DNA from: Echria macrotheca
Taxonomy: Eukaryota; Ascomycota; Sordariomycetes; Sordariales; Schizotheciaceae
Length of the DNA stretch: 64,000 bases
Assembly (NCBI GenBank): GCA_030411725.1
Contig: MU839859.1
Coordinates: 62,001-126,000 of the forward strand
Direction of reading: 5' to 3'
Shown here: piece after piece, positions 1 to 9,628 of the stretch
Layout: each line of letters opens with the position of its first letter
Position numbering within the stretch: position 1 is the first letter of the stretch
Notes under the pieces: generated by a model
What the model saw: only the letters and a program-made list of their open reading frames with translations
Database searches by the model: none
What the model was told of the DNA's origin: nothing
Translations under genes and position numbers: made by a program

Positions 1-299
1 GAGAGACGGTGCGAATAAAGGAGTGGGAGGTTGAGGACGTGTCTGGCGAATCTGGGCGCCGACTTGCCATCAGTCCCCAGACGGCCCGAGGGGGTAACCT
101 CGAGCCTGCTAACCCCGGCCTTGGACGACATCGGGCGACTTCTACGGATCTTGTGACGGCATTGGAGCAAATCATGGGTGACGAAGACCGAGCGGGAGAC
201 TACTGGCTGGCAGACGAACCTGTTAGGCAGCCTGCGCCGGACTTCGATCTCACTGACAATCCTCTGAATGCCAACCCCAGGGTTTTCGGAGACGCATAG
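1..299 (+). CDS. 3' end of a truncated unknown protein
   Basis: An open frame runs in from the left edge (first full codon at position 3) and stops with TAG at 297-299, giving about 98 residues. The stretch is hydrophilic and acidic, ending in a segment rich in D, P and N (DYWLADEP, then LTDNPLNANP). Codon use looks like a real coding tail, and no ATG precedes the readable part except an internal one at 174. I recognise no domain. It could be the C-terminal tail of a regulatory protein, but nothing visible proves that. The true 5' part lies outside the window. Confidence 0.4.
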   Translation, partial: ETVRIKEWEVEDVSGESGRRLAISPQTARGGNLEPANPGLGRHRATSTDLVTALEQIMGDEDRAGDYWLADEPVRQPAPDFDLTDNPLNANPRVFGDA

Positions 300-2120
300 A
301 GTTATCTCGGGTCTTGGTTCTGGGTCCGTCGGCTTAATGGACAACAACACGCATGTGAGTGCTTTCTTCTGATATTTCTATGACGTCGCCACTAGGCGTA
401 TTGTTCAATCGCTTTGACGCAAGGCGGCTAACAAGTCTCCTGTTGTCGTTGATTGTAGCCCGTGAGTTGCCTGAGACCTTGAGCTGATCAGATGTGCTCA
501 CACAGAATTTCACACATGACCCAGAAGGTTTGTTGCCACCACGATGGTACGAATGTCGCAAACCGGCTAACCAGAGCCATAGTTTGACGAAGATTGGGGT
601 CTTCGGCCAGATCCGGACCTGGCTGTCGACAAATTGTCGACAGCCGAGGCGCCACAACCTCAAGAGCCGCCTACTCTGTGCAGAGAGTGCCAAAAGTCTA
701 GACTTGCGCGGAAATACTTCCTTTATCGAGTATAGCATGGAGGAATGTTCGGTGTGTTGGAGGAAAATTCGAACGGGAAAGCAGGCCAGCCCGGGGGTCT
801 CCTGCTTCGAATGCTAGTTTGGTGGCCCAAAAACGAAAAGCTGACTCGCATATTCGCATATCGCTTCCTGCAGGCAGAGGAGCACCATCGTGGTCATTCA
901 TGGCATATACCGGAGAGATCCAGTTCCTCAGATCCAAGTTCGGAAATATTGCTTGGATGAAGGTGCTCTTACCCTGGTCCTGAAACGAGAACGGAACAAT
1001 GGACGGGGATGATGTGGCTTTGTGTGGGAGGATTAGCAAGATCCAACAAAAACGGAGAAGAACAGCTGTACTGTGTCGTCCTGGGAATCGAAAAGGGACT
1101 AGAACATGTACAACTCCGCATGCACTATTTCATTATGGTTCGATGCGCAGCTAGCGAGTATGTGAGGCCATATGGCAGAAAGGTGTATGAGAGGATTAGT
1201 GCCGGATACCTGCCGGGACGGTACATATTGGAAACTAACAAGGATGCGGCGATCTGCTGAAATAGAGGAGAGAGCTCACATTGCCGATAGAATAGAAAAA
1301 TAGATGCATATACAACATTCTGAATAAAAGAGTGACGAACAAGAAAGCAGGCTTGCATGGTGAATTTCTCCCCTCTCTTTTGCACCAATTTGAAGTCAAC
1401 GATACCAGAGTTTTCTCCTCTTATGGTTGTGCATCAAGAAATTGACTACTGTTCCAGAAATGCAAGGACAATAATTCCGGATTTGGACAATGTCATCGGT
1501 ATTGAGATGAAACACTTTTCCTCATCTTCACGGTCTCTTCATACCGCCATTGGAATCTATCATTCACAGTGGAGTATAGGGGTGCCCAGAACCTTTGATT
1601 CACTATCTGGACTTGGCAGAAAGAAAGAAAAAAAAAGTATCATACGTATGAGAAAAACGAGAGAAAACCGAAGAGAAAAAGAAAAGAACAAAAGACAAAC
1701 ACGAGGAATAGAGGAGAGGAGTGAGTGGAGCATATCCAGAGAAACGAAGGAAAGAGCTCAGAGGACGGTAAAAATGAGTAAATGGATATTTCGGCTGCAC
1801 AATAATTCCAATTCTACAGTTCCATGCGGTTGTGAACGGGAGCAGAGCACACATCTCGCTGAGCCCGAGTTGTTGTCGGTGAGAGTCCAATCAGCTTGCA
1901 GAATCCTCACCACTCAACGGGCAAAGACCTCCATAGGGTCCGTGCGCTGTTCTCGCCGTGCACTGGTCCTTGAGATTATTGCACGTGCTTTGGCGATTGT
2001 CGTGATCCAACGCGTCTTGACTTTTGCGCATCATGCAATTGACGGGGTCTGGCGCGACAACAGAAACCAGTGTGCAGAACCATCGAACATAAGGTACCCG
2101 AACCTCCACGCAATTTCACA
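300..2120. other. Intergenic stretch with palindrome and purine tract
   Basis: No convincing gene. Longer frames here (for example 1357-2433) have no recognisable domain and a composition driven by a purine-rich tract at about 1617-1760. A perfect 12-bp inverted repeat with one central base lies at 621-645. The part just upstream of 2121 is probably promoter and leader of the HNH gene. Confidence 0.5.
621..645. repeat. Perfect 12-bp inverted repeat, 1-nt spacer
   Basis: GGCTGTCGACAA, a single A, then TTGTCGACAGCC. The arms are exactly complementary and complementarity stops at both outer ends. It contains two SalI-type GTCGAC cores. It could be a protein-binding palindrome or chance; nothing nearby decides. 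Confidence 0.7.
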
Positions 2121-3668
2121 ATGGCGACCGCAGCCCTCCCGGCATTCACCCCGCCTGCTGTGGAGCATGGCTCGAGCACAGCACCTCGCGACGTGCGGTT
2201 CCGGCACCCCGCCTACCCCAGCTCGGCGCCCGACTTGCTCGTGCTCATGGCCGCCGATGGCGACGGCGGCCTCGATTTCGACTTGGCCCTCACTTCCTGC
2301 TGCATCATCACGGCTACCGATTGGGACAGCGGCTATCTTGCTCAGAAACACACCTCCACCGACGACGATTTCTACCAGATCATCAGACCTCCAGACGGCA
2401 TCCTCCGTGGGCGCGAATTCTTTTTCTGCGTAAGGGGGCAGGACCCATTTTCATGTACGTCAAGACATACATCTCTCTCTGCCACTTTCCATGCACCGGG
2501 CTCACCACCCAGCCTCAGACAAATATCCCGTCCTTCCCTCATTTCAGCATTGGCGTTTCCCGCATGGCGATTATGACGAGGACGGGACGCCCCGCGGTAA
2601 TCTGCCGCCACCATGGAAGAGTCTCCAGCTGCCCGAGTTTGTCACGCCGCGTCCGGTTCTCAAGGGTTCCGCTGCAGCGATGGATCGCGACGTCACCTGC
2701 CGTATATCAGGATATATGGACGCCGTCGATAATGCGCACCTTGTTCCGCAGAGTGAACGGCTATGGTTTGTGTCAAATAGGATGGAGAGGTAAGAAAAGC
2801 CAGCACATCGCCCCTCCTGTCTTGTGGGTGTGTTGAGTAACTCTGATGACAAACCGATTCTAGGTATTGCCGACGACCGCTGGAGATATCAGCCATCAAT
2901 GATGACAAAAACCTCCTCTTGCTCCGGAAGGACCTGCATTCCTTGTTCGATGCGCGCCGCTTCACCCTTGTACCGAGGCGTTTCGGTGCCTGTCCACCTG
3001 AGTCGGCCGAGCTCGTGACGCATGTGCTGCTGCCGTCTGGTTCCCCCGAACTGGTAGGGCTGTACCACAATCGTCTGCCACAACAGATCCGCGGCATCAG
3101 CGTCGAGTTGCTCTTCGCGCGCTTCGCCTGGTCCCTGTTCACCGATGAGCATATTCCCTTTCTCGGCTCAGGTCTCGAATATGTCGTGCGCATCTGGGAT
3201 GAAGCGAAAGGCGAGGCCAGGAACCGGACAATCAGGGGCCCAGACGCACGACGCCTTGCCCAGATTTTCGACTCCTCGCGGTCCCAGAGTCGGAGTGTGA
3301 GCCCTAAGAAGCGATCACTTTCGACACAGGATGACGATGAGGATGTGCCAGAAGGAGACGACTGGCCAGATAACGGAGACAGTAGCCATCTAGGCCAGGA
3401 CGACGATGCTCAGAACAGCCCACCGAGAGGACGGCCTCGAAAACGAAGATGTGATAGCTTCGGGCGGGAAGACCAAGACGTGCCAAGCCTGTCTAGCTCC
3501 TTCATTTCTGTGGCGGGGTCCAGTCCGAGCAGTCGGCCAGACGGTCAAGTTTCGCAGCCCTTGACGCCGGCGAGGACAGATAATATTGCTCCGGTCAAGA
3601 GTGGTGGGAAAGGTGGCGGGGACGGAAGGACAGGGAAGAGAATGCATGTAGAGGAGGAACTCACATAG
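2121..3668 (+). CDS. HNH endonuclease-domain protein (HNH_2 type) with AT-hook tail
   Basis: Three exons: 2121-2429, 2548-2789, 2864-3668; 451 residues. The join at 2429/2548 restores the HWRFPHG...LPPPW segment usual before fungal HNH_2 domains, and the 2789/2864 join gives NRMERYCRRPLE. The HNH core is visible as AHLVPQSE (H167), DDKNLLLLRKDLHSLFD (N200, H209), then RRFTLVPR. The family is a putative nuclease of unknown biological role, common in multicopy in moulds. The C-terminal 150 residues are low-complexity, acidic and Ser-rich, and contain SPPRGRPRKRRC, an RGRP-core AT-hook, so binding of AT-rich DNA is plausible (inference). The start at 2121 was preferred because CACAATGGC is a good context; an in-frame ATG at 2070 would add 17 residues. 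Intron phases and frames agree at both joins. Confidence 0.8.
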
Positions 3669-4798
3669 GATTTCCCAAGGAACAAAAGCCATCTGTAGAC
3701 GTTGTCACCGCATCCGCGTGATCGACGTTATCCACATCAAGTCAAGGTTGGCGGAGAAGATTGTACCTTCTGGAAGGGAGCACATCCAATGTCAGGAAGA
3801 CCAGATCTCTGCTTACTGTGGCCAGCCTAGTTTTACCTGGGAAGTTTGTCGAGCCAATTACGAGCCGCTTCGCTTGGTGTTTGGGACGGCAACTGACTTA
3901 ATGCAGGAGATAGCCTTCAAGACACACACCCAATCCCTCCAAGGTGGCATTGTTGACAGGTAAGCAATTGGCAAAGCCGAGAGCGTTGATGACGATCGTC
4001 AATTGGGCTCAACTCCATGCCAGAGCTGGAACCAGGATTGGAACCGGAACCGGAACCGTTGCGGAACCAGTCGAACTAAAACTCGGACTTGGGCCTGTTC
4101 CCGGACCCGGACCAGGACGCAGTCCCAGTCCCAGTCCCAGTCGACCCGGACCCAGACCCAATCCAGTACTGAAGCCCAACCTTAGACCCAAACCCACTTG
4201 AACCAAACCCAAACTAGGTACCTAAACCCAAACCCACTTGAACCCAAACCGCTCAAACCCAAACCACCTAAATCCAAACCACTTGAGCCCAAATTCCTTA
4301 AACCTGCACTCATACTATGAAGCAAGTGTTTACATAAGCTCCGGGTCCTGATTTAAGACCAAGTTTCTGAATCATCCAAGTGTGTCGCGCCCATCCGGTG
4401 GTTTCGATTGGCACCGGACGGGGTTGTGCTCACGGTGGCTCACTCTGTTCAGCCTAATCTCGATTCTCGGCAGGTTACGCCGTGGCAAGCTAGAATATTT
4501 GGCGTTGCCCACTATTCGCACCTTCGAAGTAGCATTCCCAAGTGATAAACGTTACATGGCCGACTCGTGGCCCAGATTGAAGAGCTAGACAGACCATTGG
4601 AAGGACCGCAGGATCCAAGCGACCCACTGAGCAAAGTCGAAACGTAGCTACTACGACGTGACGAGATTATCGGTCAACATTGCGGGAAGAAGGAAATCAA
4701 GGCGAACATTATTATTAATACCTCCTCAGATAGAGCCCTGCCCTCACATTCATTGTCCCCCATTGCCACTTTCAACTTCCACATACCAAACTTGTGCG
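3669..4798. other. Intergenic stretch holding degenerate hexamer repeat
   Basis: No gene seen. The main content is the low-complexity hexanucleotide island at about 4025-4315. Proline/glycine-rich frames across it are artefacts of the repeat. The last 150 bp are the likely promoter of the small secreted protein at 4799. Confidence 0.6.
4025..4315. repeat. Degenerate hexanucleotide microsatellite island
   Basis: Successive imperfect blocks: GGAACC units (about 4030-4070), CCCAGT/CCCAGA units (about 4105-4165), then AACCCA/AAACCC units interleaved with ACTTGAACC (about 4185-4300). Units drift by single-base changes, so it is an old or fast-mutating simple repeat. A second island with the same words is at about 52845-52995. 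Confidence 0.75.
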
Positions 4799-5345
4799 AT
4801 GCGTTCGTTCCAGCTCGCAGCTATCTTTGCAGGGTTATTTTCACCCTCCAATGCCCAGTCTCCGGGTAGCGTTGGCTATGGGTATTGGGAATTACGACTC
4901 TTTCATACCTGGGCCCCAAGCGGTGTATATAGCAAAACCACGACGCACTCTCAATACTGGACACCGAATGGCACGCTGGGAGAGACTGTTTATTGCGGCA
5001 CCGAGAAGTTTCCAAACGGCGGTGGGTATGTCGTCACGCCGTGCAACGACACCTCTTTTTCATGCAAAGAGCTCGAAATATCCGGCTCCGGACGTAAGTA
5101 CTCTGTCCCTCTCAATGAAGATTGAACGTTGAAGAGAATGCCATGTTAACAATGCTACGGAAGCTCTTTATCTGTATGAGATCAGGCAAGCCGTCACACT
5201 CGACGGACAGCAGGTACCTCTTGTGGGAAGGAAGAACATAACAATGACGAGAAGTGGCGCGGGGACTACGCTGGAGGCTTTTGATCTGATTGACGCAATG
5301 CCGGCAGAAGACAGCGGTGCGGCAGAGCAGTCGCTGCAGCTATAG
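4799..5345 (+). CDS. Small secreted protein, unknown function
   Basis: Two exons: 4799-5093 and 5164-5345; 158 residues. The N-terminus MRSFQLAAIFAGLFSPSNAQ is a typical signal peptide with cleavage after NAQ. The mature part has few cysteines (YCGTE, TPCNDTSFSC) and NDT/NAT-type glycosylation contexts. The intron starts GTAAGT, has a TTAAC branch-like site and ends AAG at 5163; the second exon reads LYLYEIRQAVTLDGQQ in phase and ends SLQL. I do not recognise the family. Small size and secretion make it a candidate effector or wall protein (inference). An alternative acceptor at 5134 or 5136 would be too close to the donor. Confidence 0.6.
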
Positions 5346-5584
5346 CGATCAACAAGACGCTGAATACGGGGTGAAGCTCGGCAATTGATTCGGGGTAAGA
5401 TTAAGCCGTCGTCTCCAATATATAGGTATTCCTAGCTGCCAACACCATCAACAGTTTAGGATGTCACTGGCTTTTCCCCTCAGTGTTGCCTACTTCTCGA
5501 GAAACCTACGAGCCAACCGCCCAAACAAGATTCCCAGTTGTCCTTGGTCAACAACGAACCAGAAAAGTCCATCGGTAACCGAGA

Positions 5585-6175
5585 ATGTTGTCCAGCCGAC
5601 CGCCTTTCTACCTCCGCCCAGCCACCAACGACGACGAAGACCAATGCTATCACATACACCGTGCATCAATGCGTGACGTGGTCGCCAAGGTCTATGGATG
5701 GGATGAAGACTTTCAGAGGGCCTATTTCGCTCGTGAATGGGACCCGCAAGAGATTCAGGTGATCATGATGACCACCACTATGGGCTCTTCTGGAGTCGAT
5801 GAGAGAAAAGTCGAGGAGGGAAGAGGGCTCGTGGGAGAAAACCCAGGAGAACCAAATTTGGATGAAAGTCACCAGGAAATGGAGGGAGAAAACCATCTTA
5901 CGGTCGGATCTATCACTCTCGTCGACAAGCCGGATTGCTTGCGTCTGACCGGTTTCGAGATCACGCCGGAGTTCCAAGGTCGCGGCATCGGGACGGAGAT
6001 CCTGCGGGATCTACAGGCACGGGCAGCAGCGAGGAGAGTCCCGCTCTACCTGAGCGTCTTTGTTGTCAACGAACAGGCGAAAGCTTTGTATGATCGAATG
6101 GGGTTTGAGGAAATTGGGCGGTCTGATATAAAGATTGAAATGCGCTGGGTTGAAAAGGCTGAGATAGGTATCTAG
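5585..6175 (+). CDS. GNAT-family N-acetyltransferase
   Basis: Single exon, 196 residues. The C-terminal half carries the acetyl-CoA binding motif A as QGRGIGTEIL (Q/RxxGxG/A), preceded by the strand LTGFEITPEF and followed by VPLYLSVFVVNEQAKALYDRMGFEEIGR, the usual beta5-alpha4 ending of the fold. The N-terminus LRPATNDDED matches strand 1. A low-complexity acidic insert (about residues 62-100, with EEGRGLVGENPGEPNLDE) separates the halves and is unusual in length. The family transfers acetyl from acetyl-CoA to an amine; the substrate cannot be told. A TATATAGG box sits near 5419. The protein lacks a signal peptide, so it is likely cytosolic. Confidence 0.85.
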   Translation: MLSSRPPFYLRPATNDDEDQCYHIHRASMRDVVAKVYGWDEDFQRAYFAREWDPQEIQVIMMTTTMGSSGVDERKVEEGRGLVGENPGEPNLDESHQEMEGENHLTVGSITLVDKPDCLRLTGFEITPEFQGRGIGTEILRDLQARAAARRVPLYLSVFVVNEQAKALYDRMGFEEIGRSDIKIEMRWVEKAEIGI

Positions 6176-6492
6176 TCGAGGCAGATAAGCAGGCATTAAG
6201 AGAAGGCAGTTTTCTCGGTTGAGTTCTGGGTTTTCTTTGGAAGCGACGAATTGCTAGAAATGGGGATGTATGACACATGTTGCCAGTTCCGGGTATCGAA
6301 CACCCGCTCTACGTGGGTAACCGACTATTTGTGTGTCTTTGGCTCGAGCGATGTTGGGGATGGAAATTTCACGGTTCAGCGAGTAACGTTCTGAAGAGAA
6401 CTAGTAAATGAGGCACCGATCACACTCTTCATGGCAGTCCACGAGATCATGTCCATCATGGCGAGGTGTGTATTCCTCCCAGTACCCTTTGC
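6176..6492. other. Convergent intergenic stretch
   Basis: Lies between the 3' ends of the acetyltransferase and the SnoaL-like gene. A T-arm-like hairpin (GGGTATCGAACACCCG, about 6291-6307) occurs but no complete tRNA can be folded. Nothing else seen. Confidence 0.5.
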
Positions 6493-6876
6493 TCAAAGCT
6501 GAAGCGTCCTGGCTTGTTCATCAACCCAAATGGCCCTTGATCCACCATCCAGCTCACCAAACACATAACCTTCCGCTCCCACCTGCATACCATCCTCTTT
6601 TCTGGTGGCTGTCAAAGTGTGCTTCTCCGCGAACATGTTTCCGTCTCTCAAAAAACAATGAGATTCGATCTTGAAATTGGCGAGGATGTTCCGGACGCTG
6701 GCAACATGCACCAAAAACTTTTCAAAGCTATAGGTCTCCCCGTTGATGTTGAACACCGTATGTTTGTTGTAGAGAGCCAAGAATGCTTCCTCGATCTCGT
6801 CGTCGGGGCCATTGAAGGCGTGAAGTAATGCTGCGGCCCAGGTTTTCTTGCTTGAGTAAGGGTTTTTGGTTGACAT
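6493..6876 (-). CDS. SnoaL/NTF2-like small protein
   Basis: Single exon, 127 residues, complete size for a SnoaL-like fold. Features are an N-terminal helix (AALLHAFNGPDDEIEEAFLALYNKHT), the conserved-type strand FNINGETYSFEKFLVHVASVR, and C-terminal strands rich in aromatic and charged residues (SHCFLRDGNMFAEKHTLTATR, GAEGYVFGELDG) ending RAIWVDEQARTLQL. No signal peptide. In fungi such proteins are either polyketide-cyclase-like enzymes or of unknown role; no biosynthetic genes are adjacent, so a metabolic role is not supported. The assignment rests on secondary-structure pattern and length rather than on a catalytic motif. Confidence 0.65.
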   Translation of the reverse strand: MSTKNPYSSKKTWAAALLHAFNGPDDEIEEAFLALYNKHTVFNINGETYSFEKFLVHVASVRNILANFKIESHCFLRDGNMFAEKHTLTATRKEDGMQVGAEGYVFGELDGGSRAIWVDEQARTLQL

Positions 6877-7504
6877 TTGGGCGAAGGCTCTTGCTTGACT
6901 AGCGGGCTCCGTTTATTACGAAAAAGAAGTTTCTCTCAGTTGGATTTCCAGAGATGTCAAGCTCAGAGATGCGGATTGTGCAGAGCTGGCCATGCCTTTA
7001 TCAATCCCATAACCACGTAGGATGCCACGTAATGCGGCACACGATCTACCAATGCCGGTAGCGACTGAAATGATCGAGCCCACGGAGAGTTCTTCCAATG
7101 CAGGATAGGGTTGTAAGACGGAATGAAAGGCCACCGAGTACGACATTCTCTCCGCGCGGCACCAGACAACAAGGCGAATGCGTTGCGCGGCCGGTTCCAT
7201 GCAGTGAGCATTGCGACACCTTGGGTTCTCACGTGAGCAACTGGACGGCGTCGAACCACTAACCCCCCCTTAAGGATGCAGTGTAACCATACTAGCACAA
7301 GTTGACGGCTCTCCCTCCGATCATCAATGACTTTGGAACCGCGTGCTACGACCGTCATTATTGCGAGATACCCGATTCGTCTTCACGCCAAACTGTGCAT
7401 TGAGACTCGATCTCTTAAATTTGACTTGACGGTTATCCTTCAACACCGGCTGAGGGCCGTGCAGCGCAAAAAGCACACGAGGCCTCAAAATCCCTCATTT
7501 ACGG
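6877..7504. other. Divergent promoter region
   Basis: Lies between the SnoaL-like gene (minus) and the first HET gene (plus) and must hold both promoters. I see no coding exon, repeat or clear TATA box. Confidence 0.5.
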
Positions 7505-9409
7505 ATGGCTGCCCCTACCTTCCCCTACAACCATCTCAGGCACGAGAATGCTGAAATTCGCCTTCTCACACTACGTCCGGGTTCACTGAACGACCCCATT
7601 CACTGCGAGCTGACGATCTGTTCCCTCCAAGCCGCTCCGCCTTACAAGGCTTTGTCATACGTGTGGGGAGACGCCGCCACGTCATCCCACCCGCATAACA
7701 CAATCTTGCTTGAGGGCCACAGATTCTCCGTCACTCAAAATCTTTTGTTGGCTCTCCACCACCTTCGACCGCAGGATGCAACAGCCCCGTTGACTCTGTG
7801 GGTCGATGCCATCTGCATCAACCAAGCCAACGTTGACGAGCGAAACCGACAGGTCGCTGTGATGCGACAGATCTATGCGTCGGCCGAGAGGGTGATCATC
7901 TGGCTGGGTGGGGACGACGAGTACACGGCCGACGGAGTTATGGATATAATTCGCGAGGCAAACGATCTTGCCCAAGTCTCTTCTCGCTCAGAGCACCCCC
8001 CTGCAAAGGATTTATCAGACCTCTTGCGCCAGTGCGCTGATTTTTACTTTGCGCTAGCGGTTGTTAGACCCTGGTTCTCTCGCGTCTGGATCATTCAGGA
8101 GTTGGCCATGGCGAAGCGCGACCCATTGGTCCTCATCGGGAACAGGAGCGTGTCATGGACTGTACTGGTTGGTGTGTGGAACATGATTGCGGAGGAGATT
8201 CTCCCCAATCTAGGTGCCGAAAACAGTGAGCAGCAGGCGAATCAGAACACAAACAAAGAAGTTGGAGGCGATGGTGTGCAGAAAAATCTGCGGGATGATG
8301 GAAAATCGGACAGATGGTCAAAAGTAAAATTAGACGTCTTGGATGATCTTTTCCGCTCGGTGCAACAAAAAGGCGGCGAAACTTTGAGGAGACTTCTCAT
8401 TATATCGAGAACCTCGCAATCTACCGACCCGAAGGACAAGGTCTATGCTCTCCTCGGCCTCTTATCGCCTGCCGAAACAAGCGCTACTGGGAGCATCCCG
8501 ATTCCCATCGACTATCGCAAGCAAACCTGGGAGGTTTTCTCCGACGCCACGTCACACATCTTTTCGCGCGGCGAGGGGCCATACTTTCTCTCGGGAATAT
8601 TTCTCCCCGGAACATCTATCCCGAACGGACTTCCGTCTTGGGTTCCAGATCTCTCTCGACAAACTTCCGAGACAGCCACGCAGCCCTCGGGAGTACAGTT
8701 CCATCCCCCGGCTGGAATTATGGGTGCTTCTGGCATGGGGGCAGAATGCATGAACGGATACAGACTGTCGGACAAGCGAACGCTCCGTGTCGAGGGGCTT
8801 TTTATCGACGTGATTGACGAAATCATTCCCCTTGGGGAGTCACTCGGTGAACTAGTTCGTCGACTTCCTTTCGTTGACGCCGTCGCCAAAACTGCCAGGG
8901 AACGGCCTTACGTCAAAGACGGCGCCACAACCAAAGCATGTCTGCTAATGGAGGGTTTCAAGAGAAATGAGCCATTGTGGAAGACGTTGATCTGCAGTAA
9001 GAGCTGGATGTCGGGGTACCACATGGCTCCGGTTGAGTACGGTGATATGTACCAACGTCTCTTGCACGGCCCTGATCACCCCTGGGGTAGTGAATACAAA
9101 ACTGATAACGAGTATGAACTCGCTCTTGCGCAGGGGATCCACCAGAAAGTCTTGTTTACAACGACAGGCGGGCTGGTGGGGGTTTGCATCCCGGACGGAC
9201 GGCCCGGTGATATCATAACTCTTTGGTTTGGGTCACCTGTCCCCTTTGTTCTGCGGGCCACAGGACAGACTGTGTCCATCGCTGGGACGGAAAAATCGGT
9301 TCATCAGCTGGTGGGGGCGTCGTATGTTGGGGGGATCATGGCAGGTGAGATGGTTGATGAGCTGTATTGTGAAGACTTGATCGACTCTATGTCGTTTTAT
9401 GTACGGTAA
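7505..9409 (+). CDS. HET-domain protein (heterokaryon incompatibility), first of a tandem pair
   Basis: Single exon, 634 residues. The N-terminal HET domain (about residues 15-200) shows the block starts expected of the family: IRLLTLRPGS, YKALSYVWGD, LWVDAICINQAN, and RPWFSRVWIIQELAMA. The rest (about 280-634) is the less conserved region with LLIISRTSQSTDPKDKVYALLGL, a standard post-HET segment of the het-6-like class, and a C-terminal GGLVGVCIPDGRPGD stretch. HET domains act in non-self recognition and can trigger cell death when paired with an incompatible partner; which partner applies here is unknown. The start sits at the first ATG before the domain. The next gene downstream, same strand, is another HET protein. 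Confidence 0.92.
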   Translation: MAAPTFPYNHLRHENAEIRLLTLRPGSLNDPIHCELTICSLQAAPPYKALSYVWGDAATSSHPHNTILLEGHRFSVTQNLLLALHHLRPQDATAPLTLWVDAICINQANVDERNRQVAVMRQIYASAERVIIWLGGDDEYTADGVMDIIREANDLAQVSSRSEHPPAKDLSDLLRQCADFYFALAVVRPWFSRVWIIQELAMAKRDPLVLIGNRSVSWTVLVGVWNMIAEEILPNLGAENSEQQANQNTNKEVGGDGVQKNLRDDGKSDRWSKVKLDVLDDLFRSVQQKGGETLRRLLIISRTSQSTDPKDKVYALLGLLSPAETSATGSIPIPIDYRKQTWEVFSDATSHIFSRGEGPYFLSGIFLPGTSIPNGLPSWVPDLSRQTSETATQPSGVQFHPPAGIMGASGMGAECMNGYRLSDKRTLRVEGLFIDVIDEIIPLGESLGELVRRLPFVDAVAKTARERPYVKDGATTKACLLMEGFKRNEPLWKTLICSKSWMSGYHMAPVEYGDMYQRLLHGPDHPWGSEYKTDNEYELALAQGIHQKVLFTTTGGLVGVCIPDGRPGDIITLWFGSPVPFVLRATGQTVSIAGTEKSVHQLVGASYVGGIMAGEMVDELYCEDLIDSMSFYVR

Positions 9410-9628
9410 TTAGGTACCTAGTTGTGCCTCATGCAGCGTACTCTGGCATGCTAGAATACCCAGGTACCTACAGAATACAACAACGGGAGCAGAACCCTAA
9501 CCCTGCTTGAGTGAAAGGTCGTCCGATGGCGGTGCTGAGGCGGGGTAGTTCATTCCTTGGGTACTTTACCTTATCCAACCCAAATTCTTTCGTTTCAGCG
9601 CAATATCCCCCTAACAAATCGATACGGA

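Noticed and set aside
1357..2433. 358-codon plus-strand frame
   Set aside because: Composition is driven by a purine-rich tract; no domain; its 3' part overlaps the HNH first exon in another frame.
4190..4300. Interstitial telomere-like (CCTAAACCC) sequence
   Set aside because: Units are AACCCA/AAACCC drifting from GGAACC blocks; there is no run of the fungal TTAGGG/CCCTAA repeat.
6285..6365. tRNA-like signal on the minus strand (B-box-like GTTCGATACC and a 5-bp T-arm-like hairpin)
   Set aside because: No matching acceptor stem, D-arm or A-box could be placed upstream; the T loop would start with G rather than T.
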